Assembly (NCBI GenBank): GCA_002339345.1
Contig: DDKM01000090.1
Coordinates: 1 to 27,927, forward strand
Length of the DNA: 27,927 nucleotides
Source: Firmicutes bacterium UBA2598
Lineage (GTDB): Bacteria; Bacillota; PH28-bin88
Reading direction: 5' to 3'
Every line of letters begins with the position of its first letter. The first letter of the stretch is position 1. The notes beneath the pieces are model-generated. The model did no database searches and was not told the origin of the DNA. It was given only the letters and a program-made list of their open reading frames with translations. Positions 1-7,642 of this stretch are shown in pieces. The translations under genes and the position numbers were made by a program.

Positions 1-510
1 CCACACCGGTTCATAGGCGATGATCACGCCTTTTACCTGTTCAGGGGCTAAGCCTTTTAGCCCCCCTTCAACCTGGGTCCGGCAGATCTCCTCCGTTTGG
101 CCAGCCTCCCGCTGTTCCAGGGTTTCCCCCACACAAAGGATGGGAACCAGTCCTGCACTCAGGGCTGCCTTTACCTTCCTGTTTACAAGTTCATCGGTTT
201 CACCGAAATATTGGCGCCGCTCGGAATGCCCGATAATCACATGACTACAGCCCACCGCCACCAGCATCCCCGCTGAGACCTCCCCGGTATAGGCGCCTTC
301 CGCCTGCCAGTGCACATCCTGGGCGCCCATGCGTACGGCAGAACCGGCGAGGGCCCGTCCCACCGCTTCCAGGGCGGTAAAGGGGGGACAGATTACTATT
401 TCCACCTCCCGGGCATCCCGCACCAGGGGCAGCAACGCCGTGACCATGGCCGCCCCCTCAGGTCCAGTCTTATGCATTTTCCAGTTGCCCGCTATTACCG
501 GAATTCGCAC
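1..510 (-). CDS. tpiA: Triosephosphate isomerase, 3' end cut by window edge
   Basis: Triosephosphate isomerase interconverts dihydroxyacetone phosphate and glyceraldehyde 3-phosphate in cytosolic glycolysis and gluconeogenesis. The visible 170 residues begin with the family signature RIPVIAGNWKMHK, carrying the substrate-binding Asn and Lys, and include GHSERR with the catalytic His; the frame runs off the window at AYEPVW, so the catalytic Glu is just seen. The start is a GTG at 508-510, chosen because AGGAGG lies a few bases upstream and the conserved N-terminus begins there. It follows pgk by about 59 bp in a gap-pgk-tpiA order. The remaining roughly 80 residues lie outside the window. Identification is secure. 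Confidence 0.96.
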   Translation of the reverse strand, partial: MRIPVIAGNWKMHKTGPEGAAMVTALLPLVRDAREVEIVICPPFTALEAVGRALAGSAVRMGAQDVHWQAEGAYTGEVSAGMLVAVGCSHVIIGHSERRQYFGETDELVNRKVKAALSAGLVPILCVGETLEQREAGQTEEICRTQVEGGLKGLAPEQVKGVIIAYEPVW

Positions 511-569
511 CGGATTACCTCCTCCTCCAAAGGCCATCCCCTGTCCTTGACGGTTCGGGCAAAACCCGG

Positions 570-1766
570 TTATTTAGTATGTCGACGGGCCGCCAGGACC
601 TCCACCCCCGGCAGGCTGCGCCCCTCCAGGAATTCCAGGGAAGCGCCTCCACCGGTGGAAATATGGGTAATGCGGTCCGCCACCCCGGCCTTTTCCACCG
701 CCGCCACCGAATCCCCGCCGCCGATGATGGTGATGCCCGGACATTCTGCCACTGCCCTGGCTATCTCCTCGGTGCCACGGGCAAAGGGCTCCAGTTCGAA
801 CACCCCCATGGGACCGTTCCATACCACCGTCTTCCCGGTGGCGATAGTCTGGCGGTAACTTTCAGCTGTAACCGGCCCGATATCCAGGGCCATCCAACCT
901 TCCGGCACCTCATTCGCCGGTACAACCCGGCGCTCGGCATCCGCCGCCATGGCCGCTGCCACCACCAGATCGGTTGGCAGCAAAAGCTGCACCCCTTTGG
1001 TCGCGGCCTGGGCCATCAGTTCAGCAGCCAGATCCACCTTGTCTTCCTCCACCAGGGATTTGCCCATGGCGTAGCCCCTGGCCCGCAGGAAGGTATTGGC
1101 CATGCCTCCCCCAATGATCAAGGTATCCACCTTGGCCAGCAGGTTTTTAACCACCCCGATCTTATCGGATACCTTGGCCCCACCGATAATGGCCACAAAG
1201 GGGCGCTCAGGTTCCGCCAGTGCCTTTCCCATCACCGTAATTTCCTTTTCCATTAAAAGCCCCGCCACCGCAGGCAGGTAGGACGCCACCCCCGCCGTGG
1301 AGGCATGGGCACGGTGAGCAGTACCAAAGGCATCGTTGACATAGACATCACCCAGCCGCGCCAGCTGGGCGGCAAATTCCGGGTCGTTTTTCTCCTCGGC
1401 GGTATGGAATCGCACATTCTCCAGCATCAACACATCACCCGGGGCCAGGGCATTGACCATGGCCTCCACCTCCGGGCCGATACAATCCGGTGCCTGTTTA
1501 ACTTCCTTGCCCAATAGGGAGGAAAGGCGGGCAGCAACGGGAGCCAGGCTGTACCTTGCCTCCGGCCCCCCCTTGGGCCGGCCCAAATGGGATACCAGCA
1601 CCACCCGCGCCCCCCGGTCAGCCAGGTCATTGATGGTGGGTAGAGCGGCCTGGATGCGGGTGTCATCGGTAATTTGACCGGATTTATCCATCGGGACATT
1701 GAAGTCCACCCGCACCAGCACCCGCCGGCCGTGGACGTCCACATCCCGGATGGTCTGTTTATTCAT
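570..1766 (-). CDS. pgk: Phosphoglycerate kinase
   Basis: Phosphoglycerate kinase transfers phosphate from 1,3-bisphosphoglycerate to ADP in the cytosol. The 398-residue product is the usual bacterial length. The N-terminal signature RVLVRVDFNVPMD, the substrate-binding SHLGRPKG, LENVRFH, the IIGGAKVSDKI segment and the C-terminal nucleotide-binding stretches NGPMGVFE and TIIGGGDS are all present, so it looks fully functional. The ATG at 1766 has a GGAGGGA ribosome site upstream. It lies 15 bp after gap and 59 bp before tpiA, so the three are probably co-transcribed. Confidence 0.98.
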   Translation of the reverse strand: MNKQTIRDVDVHGRRVLVRVDFNVPMDKSGQITDDTRIQAALPTINDLADRGARVVLVSHLGRPKGGPEARYSLAPVAARLSSLLGKEVKQAPDCIGPEVEAMVNALAPGDVLMLENVRFHTAEEKNDPEFAAQLARLGDVYVNDAFGTAHRAHASTAGVASYLPAVAGLLMEKEITVMGKALAEPERPFVAIIGGAKVSDKIGVVKNLLAKVDTLIIGGGMANTFLRARGYAMGKSLVEEDKVDLAAELMAQAATKGVQLLLPTDLVVAAAMAADAERRVVPANEVPEGWMALDIGPVTAESYRQTIATGKTVVWNGPMGVFELEPFARGTEEIARAVAECPGITIIGGGDSVAAVEKAGVADRITHISTGGGASLEFLEGRSLPGVEVLAARRHTK

Positions 1767-1781
1767 AGGTTTTCTTCCCTC

Positions 1782-2789
1782 CTACAAGCCCTTCTGTGCC
1801 ATAAAGGCGGCCAGGTCAACCACCCGGGAGGAATAACCCCACTCGTTGTCATACCAGGAAACCACCTTGACCATGTTACCGCCGATGACCATGGTGGAAA
1901 GGGCGTCCACAATGGAGGAGTGGGCATTGCCGTTAAAATCCCTGGACACCAGGGGCTGTTCTTCATAGGCCAGAATGCCCTGCAATTCCCTATCCGCCGC
2001 CGCCTTTAACGCGCCATTAACCGTTTCCACCGTTACCTCCTTCTCCAGTTCCGCCACCAGATCCACCACCGATACGTTGGCGGTTGGTACCCGCATGGCG
2101 AAGCCGTTCAACTTGCCCTTCAATTCCGGTAGGACCAGGGAGACCGCCTTGGCGGCACCTGTGGTGGTGGGAATGATGGACAGGGCGGCAGTGCGGGCCC
2201 GGCGCAGGTCCTTGTGGGCCTGATCCAGGATGCGCTGGTCGTTGGTATAGGAGTGGACGGTGGTCATCAACCCCTTGACGATACCAAACTGCTGATGCAG
2301 CACCTTGGCGATGGGGGCCAGACAGTTGGTGGTACAGGAAGCATTGGATACAATCCGGTGTTTTTGAGGATCATACTTATCCTCATTGACCCCCATCACA
2401 ATGGTGATATCCTCGTTTTTGGCCGGGGCGGAAATGATCACTTTCTTGGCTCCGCCTTCCAGGTGAGCAGCCGCCTTGGCGGCATCGGTGAACAGGCCGG
2501 TGGATTCCACCACTACATCCACCCCCAGGCTCCCCCACGGCAGGTTTTTGGGATCCCGCTCCGCCAGTACCTTTACTTCCCGGCCGTTGACGGTAAAACT
2601 GCCTTCACCGGCCCGCACATCGGCTTCCAGGATGCCGTGGACGGAATCGTATTTTAATAGATAGGCATTGGTTTCCGCATCGGTCAAATCATTGACCGCT
2701 ACCACTTCCACTGCCGGGTTACGCAGCGCAGCCCGGAACACCAGCCGGCCAATCCTGCCGAACCCGTTGATCCCCAGTTTTACTGTCAT
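1782..2789 (-). CDS. gap: Glyceraldehyde-3-phosphate dehydrogenase, type I
   Basis: This is NAD(P)-dependent glyceraldehyde-3-phosphate dehydrogenase. The 335 residues start with KLGINGFGRIGR, the Rossmann dinucleotide motif. The active-site block SNASCTTNCLAP puts the catalytic Cys at residue 152, and HSYTNDQ supplies the catalytic His. The acidic N-D pair near residues 33-34 is compatible with NAD preference. I chose the ATG at 2789 because it is preceded by AAGGGGG and matches the family N-terminus; the frame is open about 30 codons further upstream, but that peptide does not resemble GAPDH. It is the first gene of gap-pgk-tpiA. No cggR repressor gene is found upstream, where many Firmicutes carry one. 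Confidence 0.97.
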   Translation of the reverse strand: MTVKLGINGFGRIGRLVFRAALRNPAVEVVAVNDLTDAETNAYLLKYDSVHGILEADVRAGEGSFTVNGREVKVLAERDPKNLPWGSLGVDVVVESTGLFTDAAKAAAHLEGGAKKVIISAPAKNEDITIVMGVNEDKYDPQKHRIVSNASCTTNCLAPIAKVLHQQFGIVKGLMTTVHSYTNDQRILDQAHKDLRRARTAALSIIPTTTGAAKAVSLVLPELKGKLNGFAMRVPTANVSVVDLVAELEKEVTVETVNGALKAAADRELQGILAYEEQPLVSRDFNGNAHSSIVDALSTMVIGGNMVKVVSWYDNEWGYSSRVVDLAAFMAQKGL

Positions 2790-3006
2790 TGACAAGAACC
2801 CCCTTAAAGTATTGGAATACATAACCCCACATGACTGCAGGCACCAGCGCCTCATTCCGCCCGGAACCATGCTCTCCATTTTCCAGGTCTATGCCGGCAC
2901 CCCATGGAATATACCCCCACCTCCGACCGCGCCGGCGTCCGGCAAAGCTCCGTTTACGACCCGGGAAGTGCGGTGCTGCTACAGCCCTGCAAAGCCTCTG
3001 GTTTCA

Positions 3007-3034
3007 AAGATATTATTTCCCCTAAATATGACAA
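3007..3034 (-). promoter_or_regulatory. Candidate sigma-A promoter for gap-pgk-tpiA
   Basis: On the minus strand TTGTCA (3029-3034) and TATCTT (3007-3012) are separated by 16 bp, in the AT-rich part of the gap upstream of gap. It would give a leader of roughly 200 nt. This is a pattern match only, and the -10 hexamer is imperfect. Confidence 0.35.
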
Positions 3035-3219
3035 ATTAGTTGAGCTTTTGGCCATTTTTGCAATTCGCTAAGTGTCCGGAAAAACCTTCCTCTAAACCGA
3101 TAAATTTTCCTGGGCGAAATCTGAATATCACCATCGGTTTCCAGGTTCTTCGTGCCGCGCACATTAAGATCGATAAAAGGTTCAATTCTGGTGGAGTAAC
3201 TCGTTAAAATGAAATCCCC
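3022..3219 (-). pseudogene. Short open frame without a start, possible gene remnant
   Basis: About 65 codons are open on the minus strand and end in TAG at 3022-3024, with no ATG and no convincing alternative start or ribosome site. The peptide includes RIEPFIDLNVRG and then a basic stretch RKIYRFRGRFFR. The first part vaguely resembles the DDE-transposase segment that precedes a CPxG motif, but I cannot confirm this. The region is more AT-rich than the genes on either side, which fits a decayed insertion. It may equally be non-coding sequence. Confidence 0.2.
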
Positions 3220-3242
3220 CTACCGAAAAGTAGGAGGAATTC
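3211..3242 (-). terminator. Strong hairpin downstream of the hydrogenase operon
   Basis: A 13-bp stem (3211-3223 with 3230-3242) around a 6-nt loop carries one mismatch and, on minus-strand RNA, one G-U wobble. It is about 150 bp downstream of the last hydrogenase-operon stop. The 3' flank reads ATTTTAA, only a weak U tract. It is the best candidate for ending the operon transcript, but could be an RNA-processing or regulatory structure. The rest of 2790-3393 shows only a weak promoter-like pair, a short open frame and a small ccaac/gttgg stem at 3325-3338. Confidence 0.45.
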
Positions 3243-3393
3243 AATTGCCAGAATAAAGCCGATCATAATCCTATGAGCCTGTGGGTCCGGGAGCTTGTTA
3301 CTTTTGTAGCTGGAGTGTCCGGAGCCAACTTTAGTTGGTCATTTACCGGTTTCCCATGTCAACAACGGTACTAGTTAAGAAGACTATCAGATA

Positions 3394-3879
3394 TCAGGGC
3401 CTATCCGGGCGCTCCCTGTCACCTCCGGCCAGCATCTGCCTTGCCTCCGCCAGTACCGCCCTTTCCAGGGCCGGCAGCCGGGCCGCCACCGCTTCGCTTA
3501 AGTTCATACCCCATCCCAGCCTTTCCACCTGCACCGCCAGCACTACCGTTTCCGGCGGATCACCAAGGAGCCGCCTGGCAGCCAGGAGTTCCATCACCCC
3601 CACCTGGTGGAAGGAGAGCCGAGTGGACCTGCCACCCAGCTCTGCCAACCCCAGTCTGAAGATGGTACCCGGGGCCGCACCGGCATCAATGGCATCCACC
3701 ACCACCAGGTGGGTGCATTCCTCCAGTACCGCCAGGAGATCCAACCCACCGGTGCCTCCATCGACAAATGTCAGCCCCTCCTCCTGCACCTGCCGGGCGA
3801 GATTCTGGACCACCCGGGGACCTACCCCGTCATCCTCGCACAGGATGTTGCCCACGCCCAGAACCAGCACCTGGGGCAT
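3394..3879 (-). CDS. hyaD: [NiFe] hydrogenase maturation protease (HyaD/HupD family)
   Basis: This endopeptidase removes the C-terminal tail of a [NiFe] hydrogenase large subunit after nickel insertion. The 161 residues match the family length. The N-terminus LGVGNILCEDDGVGP contains the conserved acidic nickel-sensing residues (E15/D16), followed by DGGTGGLDLL, VDAID and SFHQVGVMELLA, where the family carries its second metal ligand. The ATG at 3879 lies inside the end of the cytochrome gene (50-bp overlap), so translation is probably coupled. It is the last gene of the operon, and the adjacent group 1-like large subunit with its 15-residue tail is the natural substrate. Whether it also processes the second large subunit in the operon is unknown. 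Confidence 0.93.
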   Translation of the reverse strand: MPQVLVLGVGNILCEDDGVGPRVVQNLARQVQEEGLTFVDGGTGGLDLLAVLEECTHLVVVDAIDAGAAPGTIFRLGLAELGGRSTRLSFHQVGVMELLAARRLLGDPPETVVLAVQVERLGWGMNLSEAVAARLPALERAVLAEARQMLAGGDRERPDRP

Positions 3880-4468
3880 CCTCTACCACCCCGCTTCTGC
3901 TCCGCCCAGGCAGCAGCATGGAGCGCACCTGGTCGCGGGCCTCGGTCAATACCAGGTAGAGGTGCAGAGTGATAAAGGCGACGAACATCCAGGTGATGGC
4001 ATAATGGGTGGAGCGGATGGCCATCAGCCCTCCTGTCTTGGCCACCAGACCGCTGAAGGTGTTGGGCCAGGCCAGGGCCAGCCCGTACCAGCTCTGCAAC
4101 AGCAGCAAGAAAATCACCACCAGGTATGTCAGCCGCTGCAAGGGGTTATACCCTTCAGCCGGGGAGGGATGAGGCCCCTTGAACAACATGTAGTAGCGGA
4201 GGGTTCCGGGCAATAATTGCCACTGGCGCCTCCCCAGCCCAAAGGACCGGTAATCGGCCCACCGGCCGGCAAAGGCGTAATATATCCGGGCTACCAGGCT
4301 TGCCAGCACCACCACCCCGAGCACCACATGGACCAGCCGCAAAAAGGAGACATTCATACCTGCCGGTGGCTGGTGGAGGGCCAGGCCGGTTAACAGAACC
4401 AGCAGCATGCCCCACACGTGGATCATATGGAAGGCCCGTTGCGGAAAGGGTTTGATGGATGGTGTCAC
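3830..4468 (-). CDS. hyaC: Ni/Fe-hydrogenase b-type cytochrome subunit
   Basis: This is the di-heme membrane cytochrome that anchors an exported [NiFe] hydrogenase and passes electrons to the quinone pool. It is 212 residues with four hydrophobic helices. Histidines fit heme ligation: H14 and H17 in the N-terminal RAFHMIHVWG segment, LRLVHVVLG before helix two, and STHYAITWMFVAFITLHLYL near the end. The start is taken as the GTG at 4468 because GGAGG lies 8 bases upstream; a GTG three codons earlier overlaps that ribosome site. It follows the large subunit by only a few bases and overlaps the protease gene. The last roughly 25 residues are polar and Gly-rich, partly because the frame continues into hyaD. 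Confidence 0.93.
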   Translation of the reverse strand: MTPSIKPFPQRAFHMIHVWGMLLVLLTGLALHQPPAGMNVSFLRLVHVVLGVVVLASLVARIYYAFAGRWADYRSFGLGRRQWQLLPGTLRYYMLFKGPHPSPAEGYNPLQRLTYLVVIFLLLLQSWYGLALAWPNTFSGLVAKTGGLMAIRSTHYAITWMFVAFITLHLYLVLTEARDQVRSMLLPGRSRSGVVEDAPGAGSGRGQHPVRG

Positions 4469-4480
4469 CTTTCCCACCTC

Positions 4481-6058
4481 CTATACCGCTACCAGTTCCA
4501 GCCGGTGGCCGGAAACCGGTTCGATGACGTGAACGGCACAAGCCAAGCAGGGATCAAAGGAACGGATTACCCGTACCACGTTCACCGGGTTTTTGATGTC
4601 CGGCACTGGTGTGCCGATGAGAGCCTGTTCCATGGGTCCCCGCACCCCCTTTTCGTCCCGTGGTGAGGCGTTCCAGGTAGTAGGCACCACAATCTGGTAA
4701 TTTGCCACCTTCCGCCCGCTGATGCGCACCCAGTGGCCCAGAGCGCCCCGGGGCGCCTCGTTGAGCGCCACCCCTTCCCCAGCCTGGGGCGGGTCCCAGT
4801 GTTGGGTATCGTGGATCCTGGCATTGCCCCCAGTCTGGAAAGATTTCCCTTTGGCCATCTCCTCTTCCAGCTGGGCCAGCCAAACGGGTATGGCATCGGC
4901 CACCATGAGGGTTTCCAGGGCTCTGGCTGCATGCCTGGCCACCGCTCCCGGCTGTACCCCCTGGGCAACCAAATCCAGGAGGGGCTGGTGCTGCATCACC
5001 AGCATGCGGGCCAGGGGACCCACCTCCATGGGCCTCCCATCATAGCGGGGAGCCTTGATAAAGGAATAGGCATCCTTTTTGTTCAGATCCACTTCCGTCT
5101 TGCCACTGGCCGGCGTCAACCCGGCCCCGCCAGCGTACCAGGAATAGGTAACAGCCTCGGTGATTTTTTCCGGCGCCAGGGGATGGATCCGGGTCAGATC
5201 CCCATCCAGGATAGCCCCGCCCCTGAACAGGTTTTCCTTGCCCCCATCGTCCATGGGGAAGGCACCGTAGGCCAGGAAATTACCCGGCCCATTGCCCACT
5301 CCCGCCACCGCCAGGGGCAACAGGGGTCCGGTGCCGAAGGCCATCACATCGGGCACATAGGTGTTTTTCACAAAGTCTGTCACTTCCGCCATGAGGGTAC
5401 GGAACTGCTTGATTTGTTCCGGGTTGGGATAGCCGGTAACCCCGCCTACCACGATGCCCGATTGGTGCGGCTGCTTACCGCCCAGGATGGCAGAGGCCTT
5501 TTTGGCTTTGGCCTGGATCTCCAGGGCCTTCAGGTAATGGGCCACCGCAGTGGTGACCGCCTCCGGGTCGGAAACGCTGAACTCATCGGGTTGGTAGCGG
5601 GGAGTGAGGGGGTAGGTATCGCCAGCCTCTACAAGAGCCATGACCTTGGCCTTAACGGCCTTTAGCCCGGGGTCATTGCCGGTATACCGGGCGATGGCCA
5701 TAATATCCAGGTAATCCAGAGCCGCCAGGTGATAGAAGTGTAGAGGATGGTCGTGCAACCAGAGCGCTCCCAGCATCAGGTTCCGGATCAGCCGTCCGGC
5801 GGTTGGCACCTGGGCTCCATGGGCCTTTTCCACCGCCATGGCGGCGGTCCAGCCGTGGGAACCCATGCAAACCCCGCAGATCCGCTCTGTGACATAGGTG
5901 GCGTCCCGGGGATCTCTACCCTGCATGATCTGTTCAAAACCCCGGAACATGGTGCCTTTGGTCCAGGCATCCACCACTTTACCACCGTCCACTTCCACTT
6001 CCACCCGCAGGTGGCCTTCAATGCGGGTGACGGGATCCACCACTACACGCTGGCTCAT
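4481..6058 (-). CDS. hyaB: [NiFe] hydrogenase large subunit, group 1-like (membrane uptake type)
   Basis: This catalytic subunit holds the Ni-Fe(CN)2CO centre that splits or forms H2. The 525 residues contain the L1 motif RICGVCMGSHG (C61, C64) and the L2 motif DPCLACAVH (C504, C507), so all four metal-binding cysteines are present. After H510 a 15-residue tail remains, the normal substrate for the maturation protease encoded downstream. The N-terminus VVDPVTRIEGHLRVEVEV is typical of group 1. The ATG at 6058 has GGAGG upstream and overlaps the small-subunit stop as ATGA. With the Tat-bearing small subunit and cytochrome b next to it, the enzyme should act on the outer face of the membrane. 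The exact subgroup needs a phylogeny. Confidence 0.97.
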   Translation of the reverse strand: MSQRVVVDPVTRIEGHLRVEVEVDGGKVVDAWTKGTMFRGFEQIMQGRDPRDATYVTERICGVCMGSHGWTAAMAVEKAHGAQVPTAGRLIRNLMLGALWLHDHPLHFYHLAALDYLDIMAIARYTGNDPGLKAVKAKVMALVEAGDTYPLTPRYQPDEFSVSDPEAVTTAVAHYLKALEIQAKAKKASAILGGKQPHQSGIVVGGVTGYPNPEQIKQFRTLMAEVTDFVKNTYVPDVMAFGTGPLLPLAVAGVGNGPGNFLAYGAFPMDDGGKENLFRGGAILDGDLTRIHPLAPEKITEAVTYSWYAGGAGLTPASGKTEVDLNKKDAYSFIKAPRYDGRPMEVGPLARMLVMQHQPLLDLVAQGVQPGAVARHAARALETLMVADAIPVWLAQLEEEMAKGKSFQTGGNARIHDTQHWDPPQAGEGVALNEAPRGALGHWVRISGRKVANYQIVVPTTWNASPRDEKGVRGPMEQALIGTPVPDIKNPVNVVRVIRSFDPCLACAVHVIEPVSGHRLELVAV

Positions 6059-7140
6059 GCTTCATCCTCCTTTTCGCTTTTTTTCCCACCCATGGCCCGT
6101 ACCAGGGCGTGGGCGGCCACCCCAGATGCGGTCAGGGCGGCGATGCCCTTAGCCATCACCGGGGCACTCATCCCCAGGATGCCGGGAGCCGGGAGGTTTT
6201 CCTGCTTGAGGTACAGGGGTGAAAACTGGTCATAGAATTCCGGCTGGGTGCAACCGGAACATGGTGATCCGGCCCGGATACAGTAGTTCACCCCATCGTT
6301 CCACCAGATGCGGGGACAGTCGGTATAGGTCAACGGCCCCTTACAACCCTTATACAATAAACACCAGTCGGCGGTATCGGGGTCGTTCCAGTCCTGGAGG
6401 AACTCCCCCTGCTCGAAGTGGCCGCGGCGCGGGCAACTGTCATGCTGCAGGAAGCGCCGGTAATAAGGGACAGGGCGGCGGTGCTCGTCCAGGGGCGGCG
6501 CCTCCTTAAAGGTCAGGTAGTACAGCAGGGTACCCAGCAACCGTGTGGGTTTGACCGGACAACTGGGCAGATTGATTACCACCCGGTCCTTGGCAATAGC
6601 CTGCGCCCCGGCGGCCCCGGTAATGCCCGCCCGCGGAATACCACCGAAGGAGGCGCACGATCCTGCAGCCACCACCACTTCAGCCCTGGCGGCCGCCTCG
6701 GCAAACTGATGGGCGAAGGGTTGGCCGTCCACCGTAGCAAAACGGGGATCGGCGGTGGGAATGGAACCCTCCAGTACCAGTAAATAACCACCCTGGGCCA
6801 CAGCCTCCCGCCAGGCCTCCACTGCCACCTCGCCGGCTCCCGCCATAATGGTGGGATGGAAGCGGATGGACAGAAGGTCCAGTACAATCTCCGCCGGGCC
6901 CGGGTCAAAGGACGAGAGCAGGGAAGTGGTACAGCCGGTACAGCCCTGCCCCTGCATCCAAACCACCGGTTTTTTTCCCACTGCCGCTGCAGCAGCCCGG
7001 GCCATGGGTAACCCGTATTTCCCCTCCAGCCCCAATGCCACCGCCATGGCGGTGCAAAGTTGAATAAAACTGCGGCGGGATATGCCCCGGCGGGCCAGTG
7101 CCGCAAACCCGGCCGCCACTTGTTCCCGATTAGCCGTCAT
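6055..7140 (-). CDS. hyaA: [NiFe] hydrogenase small subunit with Tat signal
   Basis: This iron-sulfur subunit carries electrons from the Ni-Fe site to cytochrome b. Of 361 residues, the N-terminus is a twin-arginine signal (SRRSFIQL, R22 and R23, then a hydrophobic stretch to about residue 53). The mature part begins near VVWMQGQGCTGCTTSLL, with C67 and C70 as proximal-cluster ligands, and further cysteines occur in the SCPVKPTRLLG and CYxGCKGP-like regions and in GSPCSGCTQPEF. A moderately hydrophobic segment near the C-terminus followed by a charged tail fits the usual membrane anchor. The ATG at 7140 has GGGAGGA upstream and overlaps the Rieske-like gene by 11 bp. The large subunit follows with an ATGA overlap. 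Confidence 0.96.
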   Translation of the reverse strand: MTANREQVAAGFAALARRGISRRSFIQLCTAMAVALGLEGKYGLPMARAAAAAVGKKPVVWMQGQGCTGCTTSLLSSFDPGPAEIVLDLLSIRFHPTIMAGAGEVAVEAWREAVAQGGYLLVLEGSIPTADPRFATVDGQPFAHQFAEAAARAEVVVAAGSCASFGGIPRAGITGAAGAQAIAKDRVVINLPSCPVKPTRLLGTLLYYLTFKEAPPLDEHRRPVPYYRRFLQHDSCPRRGHFEQGEFLQDWNDPDTADWCLLYKGCKGPLTYTDCPRIWWNDGVNYCIRAGSPCSGCTQPEFYDQFSPLYLKQENLPAPGILGMSAPVMAKGIAALTASGVAAHALVRAMGGKKSEKEDEA

Positions 7141-7642
7141 TTTCTCTTCCTCCCTTCTCTTCAGGCCGGCTTAGTTTGCCAGCCCGAACAAACACTTCTC
7201 CCTGTTCCACTTTCACCTGCCAGCGCTCCAGCACCCCTTCGCCATCCACCCCCCACCCCTTCACCGGGTCATACCGCCCCCCGCAAAAGGGGCAGCCCAG
7301 TTCTGTACCCGGCAGTTCCCGCTGCAAAGGCCAGCCATCAGCGGGACACTGGGCATGAAAGGCCAGGATACCACTGCCGCCGTTGACCAGTGCCAAGTAA
7401 CTGCCGCCAACGGTGGTCAACCTCAGCCGGTCAAAATCTGCCGCCTCTCCTGCTTTTACCCAAATACCCCCTTCCTCCTCCAGCCACGCTGCCGGCAGGA
7501 ACCCGGTTACCAGGGCTGCGCCTGCCTCCAGGGTTGATCGCCAGGTTTGCCGCAGGAAGTTGGCCCGGCTCACCCGCTCCTCCTCTGACCCACCCCCGGT
7601 AGCCCCTTCACCCCCGTGTGCCTGGGCCTTTGTGTTGGTCAT
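7130..7642 (-). CDS. Rieske-like protein with altered cluster ligands, membrane-anchored
   Basis: The 170-residue protein has an N-terminal hydrophilic stretch, a probable membrane helix at about residues 39-54, then a domain that aligns with Rieske [2Fe-2S] proteins. The first ligand loop reads HAQCPADG (C99), and the second reads GCPFCGGRYDPVKG (C117, C120). Classical Rieske domains use C-x-H and C-x2-H; here the first His position is Ala101 and the second is Cys120, so neither histidine is kept. The cluster, if any, must be ligated differently (three Cys plus perhaps H96 or D102). I chose the ATG at 7642 because GGAGGTG precedes it; it overlaps the upstream hydrogenase large-subunit gene by 35 bp. 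Its place between two hydrogenases suggests an electron-transfer or assembly role, unproven. Confidence 0.8.
   Translation of the reverse strand: MTNTKAQAHGGEGATGGGSEEERVSRANFLRQTWRSTLEAGAALVTGFLPAAWLEEEGGIWVKAGEAADFDRLRLTTVGGSYLALVNGGSGILAFHAQCPADGWPLQRELPGTELGCPFCGGRYDPVKGWGVDGEGVLERWQVKVEQGEVFVRAGKLSRPEEKGGRENDG

Noticed and set aside
2790..2879. 30-codon N-terminal extension of gap
   Set aside because: The family N-terminus KLGINGFGRIGR follows the ATG at 2789, which has its own ribosome site.
3335..4216. Open plus-strand frame of about 290 codons over the protease and cytochrome genes
   Set aside because: Ser/Thr/Pro-rich shadow of well-supported minus-strand genes; no family signature.
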